Of a DNA stretch of 12,835 bases, positions 1 to 8,174 are shown piece by piece. Numbering within the stretch: the first letter of the stretch is position 1; each line of letters opens with the position of its first letter. The notes below the pieces were generated by a model. The model searched no databases. It saw nothing but the letters and a program-made list of their open reading frames with translations, and was not told where the DNA came from. This stretch comes from JAENVU01 sp964639075 (GTDB lineage: Bacteria; Actinomycetota; Acidimicrobiia; IMCC26256; JAENVU01): the NCBI GenBank assembly GCA_964639075.1, contig CAZXCB010000087.1, positions 1-12,835 on the forward strand, given 5' to 3'. Both the position numbers and the translations under genes were made by a program.

Positions 1-3000
1 GCCGGCTCGGCGCCGAGGAGGTGACCGACGCAGTCGAGGCGTGCTTCGGCGCGCTGCTCGCACTCGCGTACTCGGCCGGCGGCAGCCTCCTGAAGTTCGG
101 TGGCGATGCGCTCCTCATCCTGTTCACCGGCGACGACCACCCGACGCGCGCGGCGACGGCGGCCATCGCCATGCAGGAGCGCCTCGGCCACGTCGGCAAG
201 ATCGACACGAGCGCGGGCCGGGTCGTGCTGCGGATGTCCGCGGGCGTCCACTCGGGCACCGTCGGCTGCTTCCTCGCCGGCGAGTCGCACCATGAGCTGA
301 TGCTCGCGGGGGCCGACGTCAGCACCGTCGTGGAGATGGAGGGGGCGGCGAGTGCGGGCCAGATCATCGCGAGTCACGCGACGGCGGCTGCGCTCGAGCC
401 CCGCCTGCTCGGTCCGGAGCTCGGGCCCGGCCGGCGTCTGCGGCGCGTCGGTGTGCGCATTCCCGAGATGCCGGCACCGCGAGCCATCGACAGCGCGGGC
501 GTCGACCTGGCGCGGTACGTGCCGGCTGCCATCCGGTCGCACGTGCTCGCGGGTGGCGGTGCACCCGAGCATCGCCACGCGTGCATCGCGTTCTGCCACT
601 TCGATGGCACCGACGAGCTCATGCGCGACGAGGGTCCTGCCGCGGTCGCGGCGGCCCTCGACGGACTCGTCACGGCGGTGCAACGTGAAGTCGACCACGC
701 GGGCGTGACCTTCCTCGCCACCGATGTCGACCACGACGGCGGCAAGATCATCCTCGCGTCGGGCGTGCCCAGCGCGACCGCTGAGGACGTCGACAACCTG
801 CTCGCGGCGGTCCGGCGCATCGGCGACGCCGACCTCCCGCTCCCGTTGCGCATCGGCGTGCACCGCGGTGCGGTGTTCGCAGGCGAGGTCGGTCCCCTGT
901 ACCGACGGACCTTCACGCTCATGGGTGACACGGTGAACCTCACCGCCCGCCTCATGGCACGAGCCGCGCCCGGCGAGATCATCGTGAGCCCCGAGATGCT
1001 CGATCCCGCGCGCACGCGCTTCGCCACGACGCCACTCGAGCCGTTCATGGTCAAGGGGAAGCGCCGTCCGGTCGAGGCATCCGCGCTCGGCGCGACCCAG
1101 CGCCGTGAGCAGACCACCGGGGTGGTCATGCCCCTCGTCGGCCGCGACGCCGAGCTCGCGGCCATGACCGCTGGCATCGAGGCGGTGCGCGGTGAGGCCG
1201 GCCGGGCGATCGAGCTCGTCGGCCCACCCGGGATCGGGAAGTCGCGCCTCACCGAGGAGCTGCGCCGACTCGGGGCCGACCTCCCCCAGCTCGCGATCAG
1301 CTGCGACCCGTACGAGGCCAACAGTCCGTACGCGGCGTTCTGGTGGCTGCTCCACGACGTGCTCGCCCAGCCGCCCGACGCGGACCGTGCACTGGTCGCG
1401 GGGGCGCTGGAACGGGCCGTCGCTCACCGCTGCCCCGAGCTCACCCGGTGGATCCCGCTGCTCGGCGTGCCGCTCGACCTCGACCTCCCACCGACCCCGG
1501 AGGTCGCCGCGATCGCGCCCGAGTTCGTTCCGGAACGGGTGCGCGACGTCGTCGCGACATTCCTGAACGAGGTGCTGCCCGACGGCGTCGTCGTGATCGT
1601 GGAGGATGCGCACTGGATGGACGACGCGTCCGCGGGCGTCCTCGACCTCATCGTGCGCGCGCTCGCCGACCGCCCGGCATACGTGTGCCTGACACGGCGC
1701 GACGAGCCCACCGGCTACCACCTCGTCGACCGCCCGCACACCGCGAGCTTCGAGCTCGGCCCGCTGACGACCGAAGACGCGATCCGCGCGGTCGTGGGCG
1801 CCACCGACGACGCGCCCCTGCGCCACGACGACGTCGTCGCCCTGGCCGAGCGGGCCGCGGGGAGCCCGCTGTTCCTCGAGGAGCTGCTGCAGACACTCCG
1901 TGCCGGTGGCGACGTGTCGCACCTCCCCGACTCCGTCGACGCACTCGTCACCGCCCAGATCGACCGGCTGCGCCCCGACCTCCGGACGCTCGTGCGCATC
2001 GCATCGGTGCTCGGCCGCTCGTTCCGACTCGATGACCTCACCGAGCTCCTCGAGGGGGAGATCCCGCCACCGGACGACGCGACCTGGGAGGAGATCGCGG
2101 GCATCGTCGCCTTCACCGGACCGGGCGCGCTCCAGTTCCGGCACACGATCGTGCGCGACGCGGCGTACGCCGAGCTCCCGTACCGCAGCCGCCGGAGCCT
2201 GCACGCCCGCGCGGGCGACGCGATCGCGGCGCCGCTCGGCGACCACCCCGAGGTCGAAGCCGAGTTGCTCTCGCTGCACTACTTCCACGCGCACCGCTAC
2301 GACGACGCGTGGCGCTTCGCCCGCATCGCGGCCGAGCGCGCCCTGGCCAAGTACGCGAACGTCGAGGCCGCCGAGTTCCTCGAGCGCGCCGTCGACGCGG
2401 CGCGTCGTGGTGCGGACGTGCACGCTCCGGACCTCGCGGCGGCATGGGAGGAGATCGGCGACGTGTTCGAGCGCCTCGGCGTGTTCGACCGCTCGCTCGC
2501 CGCGTTCCGCACCGCCCGTCGCCTGCGCGGCGACGACGCCGTCGCCTCCGCCGGCATCCTGCTGAAGGAGGCGTGGATCGCGGAGCGCAGCGGTCGGTAC
2601 CCGGAGGCGGTCCGCGCCGTGCGCAAGGGGCTACGCCAGATCGGCGACGCCGAGGGCCTCGACGCGGCGCGCACCCGGACGCGCCTGCAGGTCTGGTACG
2701 CCACCGTCCGCCAGGTCCAGGGGCGGACCCGGGAGGCCGTCACCGAGTGCGAAGCAGCCATCGCCGCCGCGATCGCCGCCGAGGACCCTCGCAGCGAGGC
2801 GCAGGCCCGCACGATCCTCGACTGGGCCCACGTGGCGTCCGGTCGTGCCGACCTCGCGGTCCACTCGGCCCGGGCGCTCGAGCTCTACGAGGAGCTCGGC
2901 GACCTCCCCGGCCAGGCGACCGTGCTCAACAACCTCGGCGGCTTCGCCTACTTCGAGGGGCGCTGGGACGTCGCGGTGGAGCTCTACGACCGCGCCCGCG

Positions 3001-3686
3001 AGCTCCGCCGCCGGACCGGCAACGCGGTCGACGCCGCGCTCGGCACGTACAACATCGGCGAGGTGCTCGTCGACCAGGGGCGGTTCGACGAGGCCTACGA
3101 GTGCCTGGTCGAGGCGGACCGGATCTGGCGGGCCGCCGACTACCGCGGCGGCGTCGCCGACGCTCAGATGCACCTCGCGCGGATCGCCGCGACGCTCGGC
3201 GACTTCGACGACGCGTTCGCGCGCCTCGCACGGGCGACGGAGCTCTTCACGTCGATCGGCGCCGACGGCAACCTCGTCGAGCTGGAGATCCGCACCGCAG
3301 AATGCCACCTGCTCGCCGGCGACGCGGCCACCGCGCTCGCCGTCGCCGACGACACCGCGCGCCGCGACCGCGCGCTCGGCGGGGTCATCGACCAGGCACC
3401 GCTCCAACGCGTGCGCGCGATCGCCCTGCTCGAGCTGGGCGACGCCGATGGCGCACGCGCGGCGATCGACGAGAGCCTCGCCGAGGCGCGAGGCCTGGAC
3501 GCGTCCTTCGACATCGCGCGCGGCCTGGAGGTGCTCGCCGAGCTCGAGCGCCGCGCGGGTGACACCGTCGCCGCGGCCGAGCACGCGGCCGAGGCCGAAG
3601 CCCGGTTCGCGGGCCTGGGAGTCGTGAACCGGACTACCGCCGTGCGAACCTCGGATCGCCCGACAGCAACAGGATCTCGAACCTGA
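1..3686 (+). CDS. Tandem class III cyclase / P-loop ATPase / TPR signalling protein (5'-truncated)
   Basis: The reading frame is open to the left edge, and the residues before the GTG at 21 (RLGAEE) continue the cyclase domain, so the true start lies outside the window. Residue numbers count from that GTG. Cyclase-like domain 1 (to about 120) has a K-F-G-G-D core with K25 and metal-type D29. Domain 2 (about 186-350) ends in a canonical MGDTVNLTAR motif with N306 and R310. An AAA/AfsR-like ATPase follows, with Walker A GPPGIGKS at 401-408 and Walker B VVVIVEDAHW at about 523-532. From about 750 to 1200 the protein is alanine-rich helical TPR-like repeats. This is the architecture of the large actinobacterial cyclase-ATPase regulators (the Rv0890c/Rv1358/Rv2488c neighbourhood of families), although I see no LuxR-type HTH at the C-terminus. 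The role is presumably signal-responsive nucleotide signalling; the ligand is unknown. The last 17 residues are read from DNA antisense to the end of the next gene. Confidence 0.9.
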   Translation, partial: RLGAEEVTDAVEACFGALLALAYSAGGSLLKFGGDALLILFTGDDHPTRAATAAIAMQERLGHVGKIDTSAGRVVLRMSAGVHSGTVGCFLAGESHHELMLAGADVSTVVEMEGAASAGQIIASHATAAALEPRLLGPELGPGRRLRRVGVRIPEMPAPRAIDSAGVDLARYVPAAIRSHVLAGGGAPEHRHACIAFCHFDGTDELMRDEGPAAVAAALDGLVTAVQREVDHAGVTFLATDVDHDGGKIILASGVPSATAEDVDNLLAAVRRIGDADLPLPLRIGVHRGAVFAGEVGPLYRRTFTLMGDTVNLTARLMARAAPGEIIVSPEMLDPARTRFATTPLEPFMVKGKRRPVEASALGATQRREQTTGVVMPLVGRDAELAAMTAGIEAVRGEAGRAIELVGPPGIGKSRLTEELRRLGADLPQLAISCDPYEANSPYAAFWWLLHDVLAQPPDADRALVAGALERAVAHRCPELTRWIPLLGVPLDLDLPPTPEVAAIAPEFVPERVRDVVATFLNEVLPDGVVVIVEDAHWMDDASAGVLDLIVRALADRPAYVCLTRRDEPTGYHLVDRPHTASFELGPLTTEDAIRAVVGATDDAPLRHDDVVALAERAAGSPLFLEELLQTLRAGGDVSHLPDSVDALVTAQIDRLRPDLRTLVRIASVLGRSFRLDDLTELLEGEIPPPDDATWEEIAGIVAFTGPGALQFRHTIVRDAAYAELPYRSRRSLHARAGDAIAAPLGDHPEVEAELLSLHYFHAHRYDDAWRFARIAAERALAKYANVEAAEFLERAVDAARRGADVHAPDLAAAWEEIGDVFERLGVFDRSLAAFRTARRLRGDDAVASAGILLKEAWIAERSGRYPEAVRAVRKGLRQIGDAEGLDAARTRTRLQVWYATVRQVQGRTREAVTECEAAIAAAIAAEDPRSEAQARTILDWAHVASGRADLAVHSARALELYEELGDLPGQATVLNNLGGFAYFEGRWDVAVELYDRARELRRRTGNAVDAALGTYNIGEVLVDQGRFDEAYECLVEADRIWRAADYRGGVADAQMHLARIAATLGDFDDAFARLARATELFTSIGADGNLVELEIRTAECHLLAGDAATALAVADDTARRDRALGGVIDQAPLQRVRAIALLELGDADGARAAIDESLAEARGLDASFDIARGLEVLAELERRAGDTVAAAEHAAEAEARFAGLGVVNRTTAVRTSDRPTATGSRT

Positions 3687-5940
3687 CGTCGCCGCTGTCC
3701 AGCAGCTGCTTCTTGTGGATGCACGGCGACGGAATCGCGATGTGCTTGTCGGTTCGATCACAGTTCGGGATCGTGGTGATCGTGCCGCCACCCTTCTGGA
3801 TGTAGATCCGCGACCTCGTCCCGCGCCCGGCGATCGTCTTGTCCCACGTGAGGTGGAGACGTGCCGGCGCTCTCGGGTTGTCGACGCCCGCGAACGTCGA
3901 CAGGAAGATGATCTTGCCGTCGCACGGTTGCCCACCGCAGAACGTGGGGAGTCCCGTGGTCTCGAGCCGCAGTGTGATCGGCGCGCCGCTGCTGCTCGCC
4001 GGCATCCGGAAGGATCCGATCGTCGGGTTCGCCGCCGTGGCCGTGGTCGCGGTGGCGATCGTGCCGCCGGGCGGGACGAAGCCCGTCGCCCGGTTCGGCG
4101 AGGCCGCGACGACCGTGGGGCCCGCCTCGCCCGATGCCGGTCCCGAGCCGGTCGCGTGCGCGGTGACCGTCACGCCGAGCGTGCCGCCGACGTTGGCCGC
4201 ACCCGCGGCCGCCAACACGTCGACGGTCGCCGAGCCGCCCGCCGGGATGGTGCCGATCAGGCAGATCGCGCCGGACCCGGAGAACGAGCTACAGCCGCCG
4301 GGCTCCGACGTGGCCGAGACGCCGGTCGCGCCCTCCCCCACCGTCACGTCGGTGTAGACGCCGGTGGCAGCGTCCTCGCCGCCGTTGTGGATCGTGAACT
4401 GGACCAGGCCGGTGGACCCGGCGGTGATCGTGGTCGGGGTCGCCGTGCCGCTCACGCTCAGGCCGGTCGGCGGAGCCTCGGTCCAGGTGATCGACGCGGT
4501 GTTGGAGTCGACCGAAGTCGGACCGTCGGTCACCGTCGCCTGGACGACGTCGGTGCCGGTCGCCGAGCTGGTGGACGTGAAGCTCGCATGCCCGGCCGCG
4601 TCGGTGGTGCCCGAACCGGTCGCGCCGGCATTCGGGCCCGAGAGCACCGAGAAGCTCACGCCGAGCCCTGACTCCGCGACCGCACCACGGGCCGCGGTCA
4701 CCGTGACCGTCTGGGAGCTCCCGACGGGGCCGCTCTGGGACGCAGGTGCGAGGGTCGCCGTCAGCTCGCCGGTGCTGCCGGTGACGGTGACGGCGCCGTC
4801 GGGCCCGGTCGGCACGATCGTGTAGCCGGAGCTGTTCGTCGCCGACGCGGAGCTCGTGAACGTGCCCGTCGTCGAGCCGACGTTCGCCGAGAAGTGCAGC
4901 GACGCGTCGCCGCCGCCCGGGACACTGAGCGGGCCCGCCCAGGTGAGCGTGTTGCCGCCCCCGATCGTCGGGTCCGCGCTGGTCAGCCCGGTCGTCGAGC
5001 CCGGCACGTACGTGAAGCTCGCGGGCAGGACGTCACTCAACGACGCGAGCACGACGGCACCCGGGTTCGGGTTGTGCACCCCGATCGTGTAGCCGGCGTT
5101 GGTGCTCGCGGGCACCGACGCGGCGTCGGGCGTGATGCTCATCGACAGCGGCAGGATCCCGAGCGGCGAGAACGTGATCAGCGAGGAGAACGTCTTCGTC
5201 GCGCCCGCGTTGACGGTCGCGTCCCAACTGAGGCCGGCGCCGTTGTCCTGGAGCGTCGCGCACCCGCACGTGTCGTCGAACGGCAGCTGGCTCGTGATCC
5301 GGCTGTACACGGTGCTGTAGAAGCTCTCGAACGCGTGGCTCCCGGCCGTGATCGGGAACCACTGCTCGATGCGCGCACCGGGCTCGACGCCGGTGGTGCA
5401 CGCGACCGCTCCCGTGCCGGTGTCGAGCGCGCCGTAGCCGCTGTCGGAGTCCTGCAGGTAGCAGTCCGCAGCTCGGTACACGCGTACCGTGCGCGTCGCG
5501 CCGGAGGTGTTGGCGAGCGCGACGTCGGTGCGGAACGACTCGAGCCCGGTCGTGTAGGTGTCGGTCTGGGTGATGCGCACGCCGGTCGCGCCGGCGTCGA
5601 CGACGGTGACGATCGTGTACGGATCCCCCTCGGTCCCGGCACCGGTCGGGCCGGTCTGGCTCACCGGCGTGTACCCGGTGCCGAGGAACGGCCCGTAGAG
5701 GACGCCGTCGACGATCGTGAACGTGCCGCACGACGTGCCGCCGTAGAACTCGCCCGCGGAGTCGCCGACGTGGTTCGCCGAGCAGTTGAGCGTGGTCCCG
5801 ACCCCCACCTGGGTGAGCGGACCCGGGCTCGTGATCGACGCGGCCGCGGCCGCCGTCGCGTTGAACGCCACCAGTGCGCCGGTGACGGTTGCCGTCGCGA
5901 CGACCGCGACCAGCATCTTCCGGACCCGCTTGCCTGCCAT
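3634..5940 (-). CDS. Secreted multi-domain Ig/DUF11-like surface protein
   Basis: The product is 768 aa from the ATG at 5940. A GTG three codons upstream (5949) is possible, but the SD-like GAGGGG lies about 10 nt before the ATG and would abut the GTG. The N-terminus is a Sec signal peptide (KRVRK, then a hydrophobic core, then an alanine run), with likely cleavage near residue 34. Next comes a Cys-containing beta-rich domain (about 35-255) of a type seen in secreted actinobacterial proteins. A DUF11-like beta-sandwich follows (about 265-385), then a Big_1/invasin-like Ig domain (about 391-490), a second DUF11-like domain (about 492-605), and a C-terminal domain (about 611-768) with paired cysteines (CGGQPC, NCDR, SPCI). 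I see no transmembrane anchor, LPXTG motif or catalytic motif, so an extracellular adhesive or structural role is inferred only from architecture. It is followed convergently by the cyclase gene, overlapping by 53 bp. Confidence 0.85.
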   Translation of the reverse strand: MAGKRVRKMLVAVVATATVTGALVAFNATAAAAASITSPGPLTQVGVGTTLNCSANHVGDSAGEFYGGTSCGTFTIVDGVLYGPFLGTGYTPVSQTGPTGAGTEGDPYTIVTVVDAGATGVRITQTDTYTTGLESFRTDVALANTSGATRTVRVYRAADCYLQDSDSGYGALDTGTGAVACTTGVEPGARIEQWFPITAGSHAFESFYSTVYSRITSQLPFDDTCGCATLQDNGAGLSWDATVNAGATKTFSSLITFSPLGILPLSMSITPDAASVPASTNAGYTIGVHNPNPGAVVLASLSDVLPASFTYVPGSTTGLTSADPTIGGGNTLTWAGPLSVPGGGDASLHFSANVGSTTGTFTSSASATNSSGYTIVPTGPDGAVTVTGSTGELTATLAPASQSGPVGSSQTVTVTAARGAVAESGLGVSFSVLSGPNAGATGSGTTDAAGHASFTSTSSATGTDVVQATVTDGPTSVDSNTASITWTEAPPTGLSVSGTATPTTITAGSTGLVQFTIHNGGEDAATGVYTDVTVGEGATGVSATSEPGGCSSFSGSGAICLIGTIPAGGSATVDVLAAAGAANVGGTLGVTVTAHATGSGPASGEAGPTVVAASPNRATGFVPPGGTIATATTATAANPTIGSFRMPASSSGAPITLRLETTGLPTFCGGQPCDGKIIFLSTFAGVDNPRAPARLHLTWDKTIAGRGTRSRIYIQKGGGTITTIPNCDRTDKHIAIPSPCIHKKQLLDSGDVRFEILLLSGDPRFARR

Positions 5941-5974
5941 GCCCCACACCCCTCGACTCGCCCGCCGGAGGGTA
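5941..5974 (-). promoter_or_regulatory. Candidate -10 box and short leader of the secreted protein gene
   Basis: On the minus strand TACCCT (5974-5969) is followed by 28 nt before the ATG at 5940. This predicts a transcript start near 5962 and a leader of about 20 nt carrying the SD-like GAGGGG. The box lies within the palindrome GGGTACCC (5970-5977). No clear -35 element is visible. Confidence 0.45.
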
Positions 5975-6018
5975 CCCGTATCGGGACAAACCCCGCCAGT
6001 GAGCGGCCCGGAGGGTGG

Positions 6019-6501
6019 TCAGTCGAACGCGGTGTCGAGGAGCGGCGCCGTGCAGAGCTCGATCTGGAGGCCGTCGGGGTCGCGGACGTAGACGGAGTGC
6101 TCGACCCCGAGATCCGGACCGCGGTACTCCACCCCGGCTGCGTGCAGCCGCTCCTTCAGCGCGTCGAACTGCTCGGGTGCCATCGAGATGGCGACGTGCT
6201 GGACGCCGCCGAGCGTCTCGTGGAACTCGGGGTGCTCGTAGCCCGGGAAGTCGAAGAAGGCGAGCAGGTTGCCGTTGCCGAGGTCGAAGAACAGGTGCGC
6301 GCTGCCCGGGTAATCGCGGTTCTCGAAGATCTCGACGAGCGGGAATCCGAGCAGGTCCTGGTAGAACGCGATCGTCGCGTCGACGTCGGAGCAGATGAAC
6401 GCGGCGTGGTGCACACCGCGGGCGGTCGAGGGTGGACGCTCCGATGCGGGCCGCACCAGGTGCGCCCACGCCCGGGCACGGGTCTCGAAGTCCGTGGTCA
6501 T
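6019..6501 (-). CDS. VOC family (glyoxalase/bleomycin-resistance/dioxygenase fold) protein
   Basis: The product is 160 aa from the ATG at 6501. A TTG at 6519 would add six residues, but the ATG sits 8 nt after a -10-like TAGCGT and is preferred. The protein has the paired beta-alpha-beta-beta-beta modules of the vicinal oxygen chelate superfamily. The first module begins at GVHHAAF (H31/H32) and the second at VQHVAIS (H102). The C-terminal strand reads DPDGLQIEL and supplies E148. These are the usual metal-ligand positions; the fourth ligand is not obvious, because the strand around residues 78-85 lacks a clear Glu or His. VOC enzymes include lyases, isomerases, extradiol dioxygenases and resistance proteins, and the substrate cannot be read from sequence. 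It is transcribed divergently from the acyl-CoA synthetase with 89 bp between start codons, so shared control or a shared pathway is possible. Downstream, the secreted protein gene lies 78 bp away on the same strand with its own promoter candidate. Confidence 0.88.
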   Translation of the reverse strand: MTTDFETRARAWAHLVRPASERPPSTARGVHHAAFICSDVDATIAFYQDLLGFPLVEIFENRDYPGSAHLFFDLGNGNLLAFFDFPGYEHPEFHETLGGVQHVAISMAPEQFDALKERLHAAGVEYRGPDLGVEHSVYVRDPDGLQIELCTAPLLDTAFD

Positions 6502-6515
6502 CTCCGCCGACGCTA
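6499..6515 (-). promoter_or_regulatory. Leaderless promoter of the VOC gene
   Basis: On the minus strand TAGCGT (6515-6510) fits the actinobacterial TANNNT -10 pattern and is followed by 8 nt and the ATG (6501-6499). Transcription would begin at or 1-2 nt before the start codon. The only purine-rich stretch, GGCGGAG, abuts the ATG and is too close to act as a Shine-Dalgarno sequence. Confidence 0.5.
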
Positions 6516-6520
6516 CCAAC

Positions 6521-6533
6521 CCGACCGGGTCGG
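6521..6533. promoter_or_regulatory. 13-bp palindrome between divergent genes (candidate operator)
   Basis: CCGACC-G-GGTCGG is a perfect inverted repeat centred on 6527. It lies 5 nt upstream of the VOC -10 box, in the spacer/-35 zone of that promoter, and between the two divergent start codons. The identical 13-mer recurs at 6643-6655. Its position suits a repressor site, but no regulator gene is present nearby to pair with it. Confidence 0.35.
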
Positions 6534-6577
6534 ATCGTCGGAGTCACCCGGGCCGAAGCCGCGGAGCCCGCCACCGG

Positions 6578-6593
6578 TAGCCTGCGCGCGATG
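6578..6593 (+). promoter_or_regulatory. Leaderless promoter of the acyl-CoA synthetase operon
   Basis: GGTAGCCT contains the -10-like TAGCCT (6578-6583), followed by 7 nt (GCGCGCG) and the ATG at 6591. No Shine-Dalgarno sequence is present. The arrangement decides the start: the ATG at 6591 begins a normal synthetase N-terminus (MSGWNFAQVW), whereas upstream in-frame starts add low-complexity residues read through the promoter. Confidence 0.6.
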
Positions 6594-8174
6594 TCCGGCT
6601 GGAACTTCGCCCAGGTCTGGGGCTCCGTCGCCGCCGAGGCCCCCGACCGGGTCGGGGTGGTCTGCGGCGCCACCGCGCGCACCTACGGCGAGCTGGCCGA
6701 CCGCAGCGCACGCCTCGCCGGCCATCTCGCGGGTCTGGGCGTCGGTGCAGGCGACAAGGTCGCGATCGACCTGCTGAACCGGCCGGAGTACCTGGAGATG
6801 CTGTGGGCCGCGCTCCGGCTGGGCGCGGTCCCGGTGAACGTCAACTACCGCTACGGCGTGGAGGAGACGCGATACCTGCTGGCCGACTCGGACGCGGTGG
6901 TCGTCGCCACCGAGGACCGCTTCGCCGCGGTCGTCACCGACGCCGTGGCTCGGCTCGACCCGCCACCGACCGTGCTGACGCTCGGTCCCGCGTACGACGC
7001 CGCAGTCACCGGGCCGCCGATCCGCACGGACCACGAACCCGACGGTGACGACCTGATCTTCCTCTACACCGGCGGCACCACCGGGATGCCCAAGGGCGTC
7101 ATGTGGCGCAACGACGATCTCTACGTCGCGCTCTGGCAGATGGGTCGCCCCGGCACCGAGCCGCCCGATCCCCTGGCCGCCGTCCGCGCCGGCAAGCAGG
7201 CCGCCACCGCGCTGCCGGCCTGCCCGCTCATGCACGGCACCGGCCTCTTCATCACCCTCTCGACGCTCGCCGGCGGCGGGACCGTCGTGCTCATCGACGA
7301 GATGGGCCTCGACCCCTCACGCATCTGGGACGAGGTCGATCGGTGCGCCGTCGGTGTCCTCACCATCGTCGGCGACGCGTTCGCACGACCCCTCCTCGAC
7401 GCGCTCGACCGCGAGCCGAACCGTTGGGACCTGTCGTCGCTGCGCGCGATCACGTCGAGTGGCGTCACGTGGAGTCCGGAGGTCAAACGAGGGCTGCTCG
7501 ACCACCTCGGCGCGGTGACGCTGCTGGACTCACTCGGCGCCTCCGAGGGTCTCATGTCGCGGTCGGCGGCCCGGGCGGACGACGCGGAGATCAAGCCGGC
7601 GCGCTTCGCCGTGAACGACCGTGTCCGCGTGCTCACCGACGACGGTCGCGAGGTGGAGCCCGGCAGCGACGAGGTCGGGCTGGTCGGCGTGGGTGGCCCG
7701 ATCCCGCTCGGCTACTACAAGGACGCGGAGAAGACCGCGACGACGTTCCGCACCGTGGGCGGGGTCCGCTACAGCATCCCGGGCGACCATGCGACCGTGG
7801 ACGCCGACGGCACGATCCGTCTGCTCGGCCGCGGGTCCGCGACGGTGAACACCGGCGGTGAGAAGGTGTACCCGGAGGAGGTCGAGCTGGTGGTGCGCGA
7901 GCATCCGGCCGTCGTCGACTGCGTGGTGGTCGGGGTCCCCGACACCCGGTTCGGCGAGATGGTGGTCGCGATGGTCGTCGCGGGCACCGACCTCGACGAG
8001 GCTCCGGTCGACGAGGCCGGGATCCGGGCCCACTGCCGGGACCGTGGCCTCGCGGGATACAAGATCCCGAAGCGGATCGTGACGCTCGACGACATGCGCC
8101 GTGCCCCGAACGGCAAGGCCGACTACAAGCTGCTGCGGTCCCTCGCGACCGCCGAACTGGGGATCGACACCTGA
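6591..8174 (+). CDS. Acyl-CoA synthetase (AMP-binding, FadD family)
   Basis: This 527-aa ANL-superfamily enzyme should activate a carboxylic acid to its acyl-CoA through an acyl-adenylate, using ATP and CoA. All core motifs are present. The phosphate-binding loop YTGGTTGMPKG lies at about 160-169. The adenine/acid motif is SLGASEG, with E319. The hinge-region GDH has D399, followed by LGRGSATVNTGGEKVYPEEVE (R414). The C-terminal adenylation lysine is in PNGKADYK (K509). The sequence MPKGVMWRNDD after the P-loop and the length resemble the FadD19-like / long-chain fatty acid or steroid side-chain ligase subgroup. That assignment, and the acid used, are inference. The stop overlaps the next start (TGATG, 1 nt), so it is the first gene of a coupled operon. 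A weaker alternative is a general medium/long-chain FadD. Confidence 0.93.
   Translation: MSGWNFAQVWGSVAAEAPDRVGVVCGATARTYGELADRSARLAGHLAGLGVGAGDKVAIDLLNRPEYLEMLWAALRLGAVPVNVNYRYGVEETRYLLADSDAVVVATEDRFAAVVTDAVARLDPPPTVLTLGPAYDAAVTGPPIRTDHEPDGDDLIFLYTGGTTGMPKGVMWRNDDLYVALWQMGRPGTEPPDPLAAVRAGKQAATALPACPLMHGTGLFITLSTLAGGGTVVLIDEMGLDPSRIWDEVDRCAVGVLTIVGDAFARPLLDALDREPNRWDLSSLRAITSSGVTWSPEVKRGLLDHLGAVTLLDSLGASEGLMSRSAARADDAEIKPARFAVNDRVRVLTDDGREVEPGSDEVGLVGVGGPIPLGYYKDAEKTATTFRTVGGVRYSIPGDHATVDADGTIRLLGRGSATVNTGGEKVYPEEVELVVREHPAVVDCVVVGVPDTRFGEMVVAMVVAGTDLDEAPVDEAGIRAHCRDRGLAGYKIPKRIVTLDDMRRAPNGKADYKLLRSLATAELGIDT
6641..6657. repeat. Second copy of the CCGACCGGGTCGG palindrome, inside the ligase gene
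   Basis: A 17-bp perfect palindrome, CCCCGACCGGGTCGGGG, lies about 50 bp inside the acyl-CoA synthetase coding region and encodes part of its N-terminal APDRVGV segment. Its 13-bp core is identical to the intergenic copy at 6521-6533. The centres are 122 bp apart, flanking the promoter and start codon. Confidence 0.4.

Noticed and set aside
21..23. GTG at 21 as the true start of the cyclase gene, with GAGGAG as Shine-Dalgarno sequence
   Set aside because: The GAGGAG directly abuts the GTG, the frame is open upstream, and the codons before it (RLGAEE) continue the cyclase fold. The gene simply begins outside the window.
3634..3686. A shared bidirectional terminator at the convergent gene ends
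   Set aside because: I could not find an inverted repeat of useful length in or next to the overlap.
4894..6777. 627-aa plus-strand open frame across the secreted-protein and VOC genes
   Set aside because: It is arginine-rich low-complexity shadow sequence crossing three real genes and two promoters.
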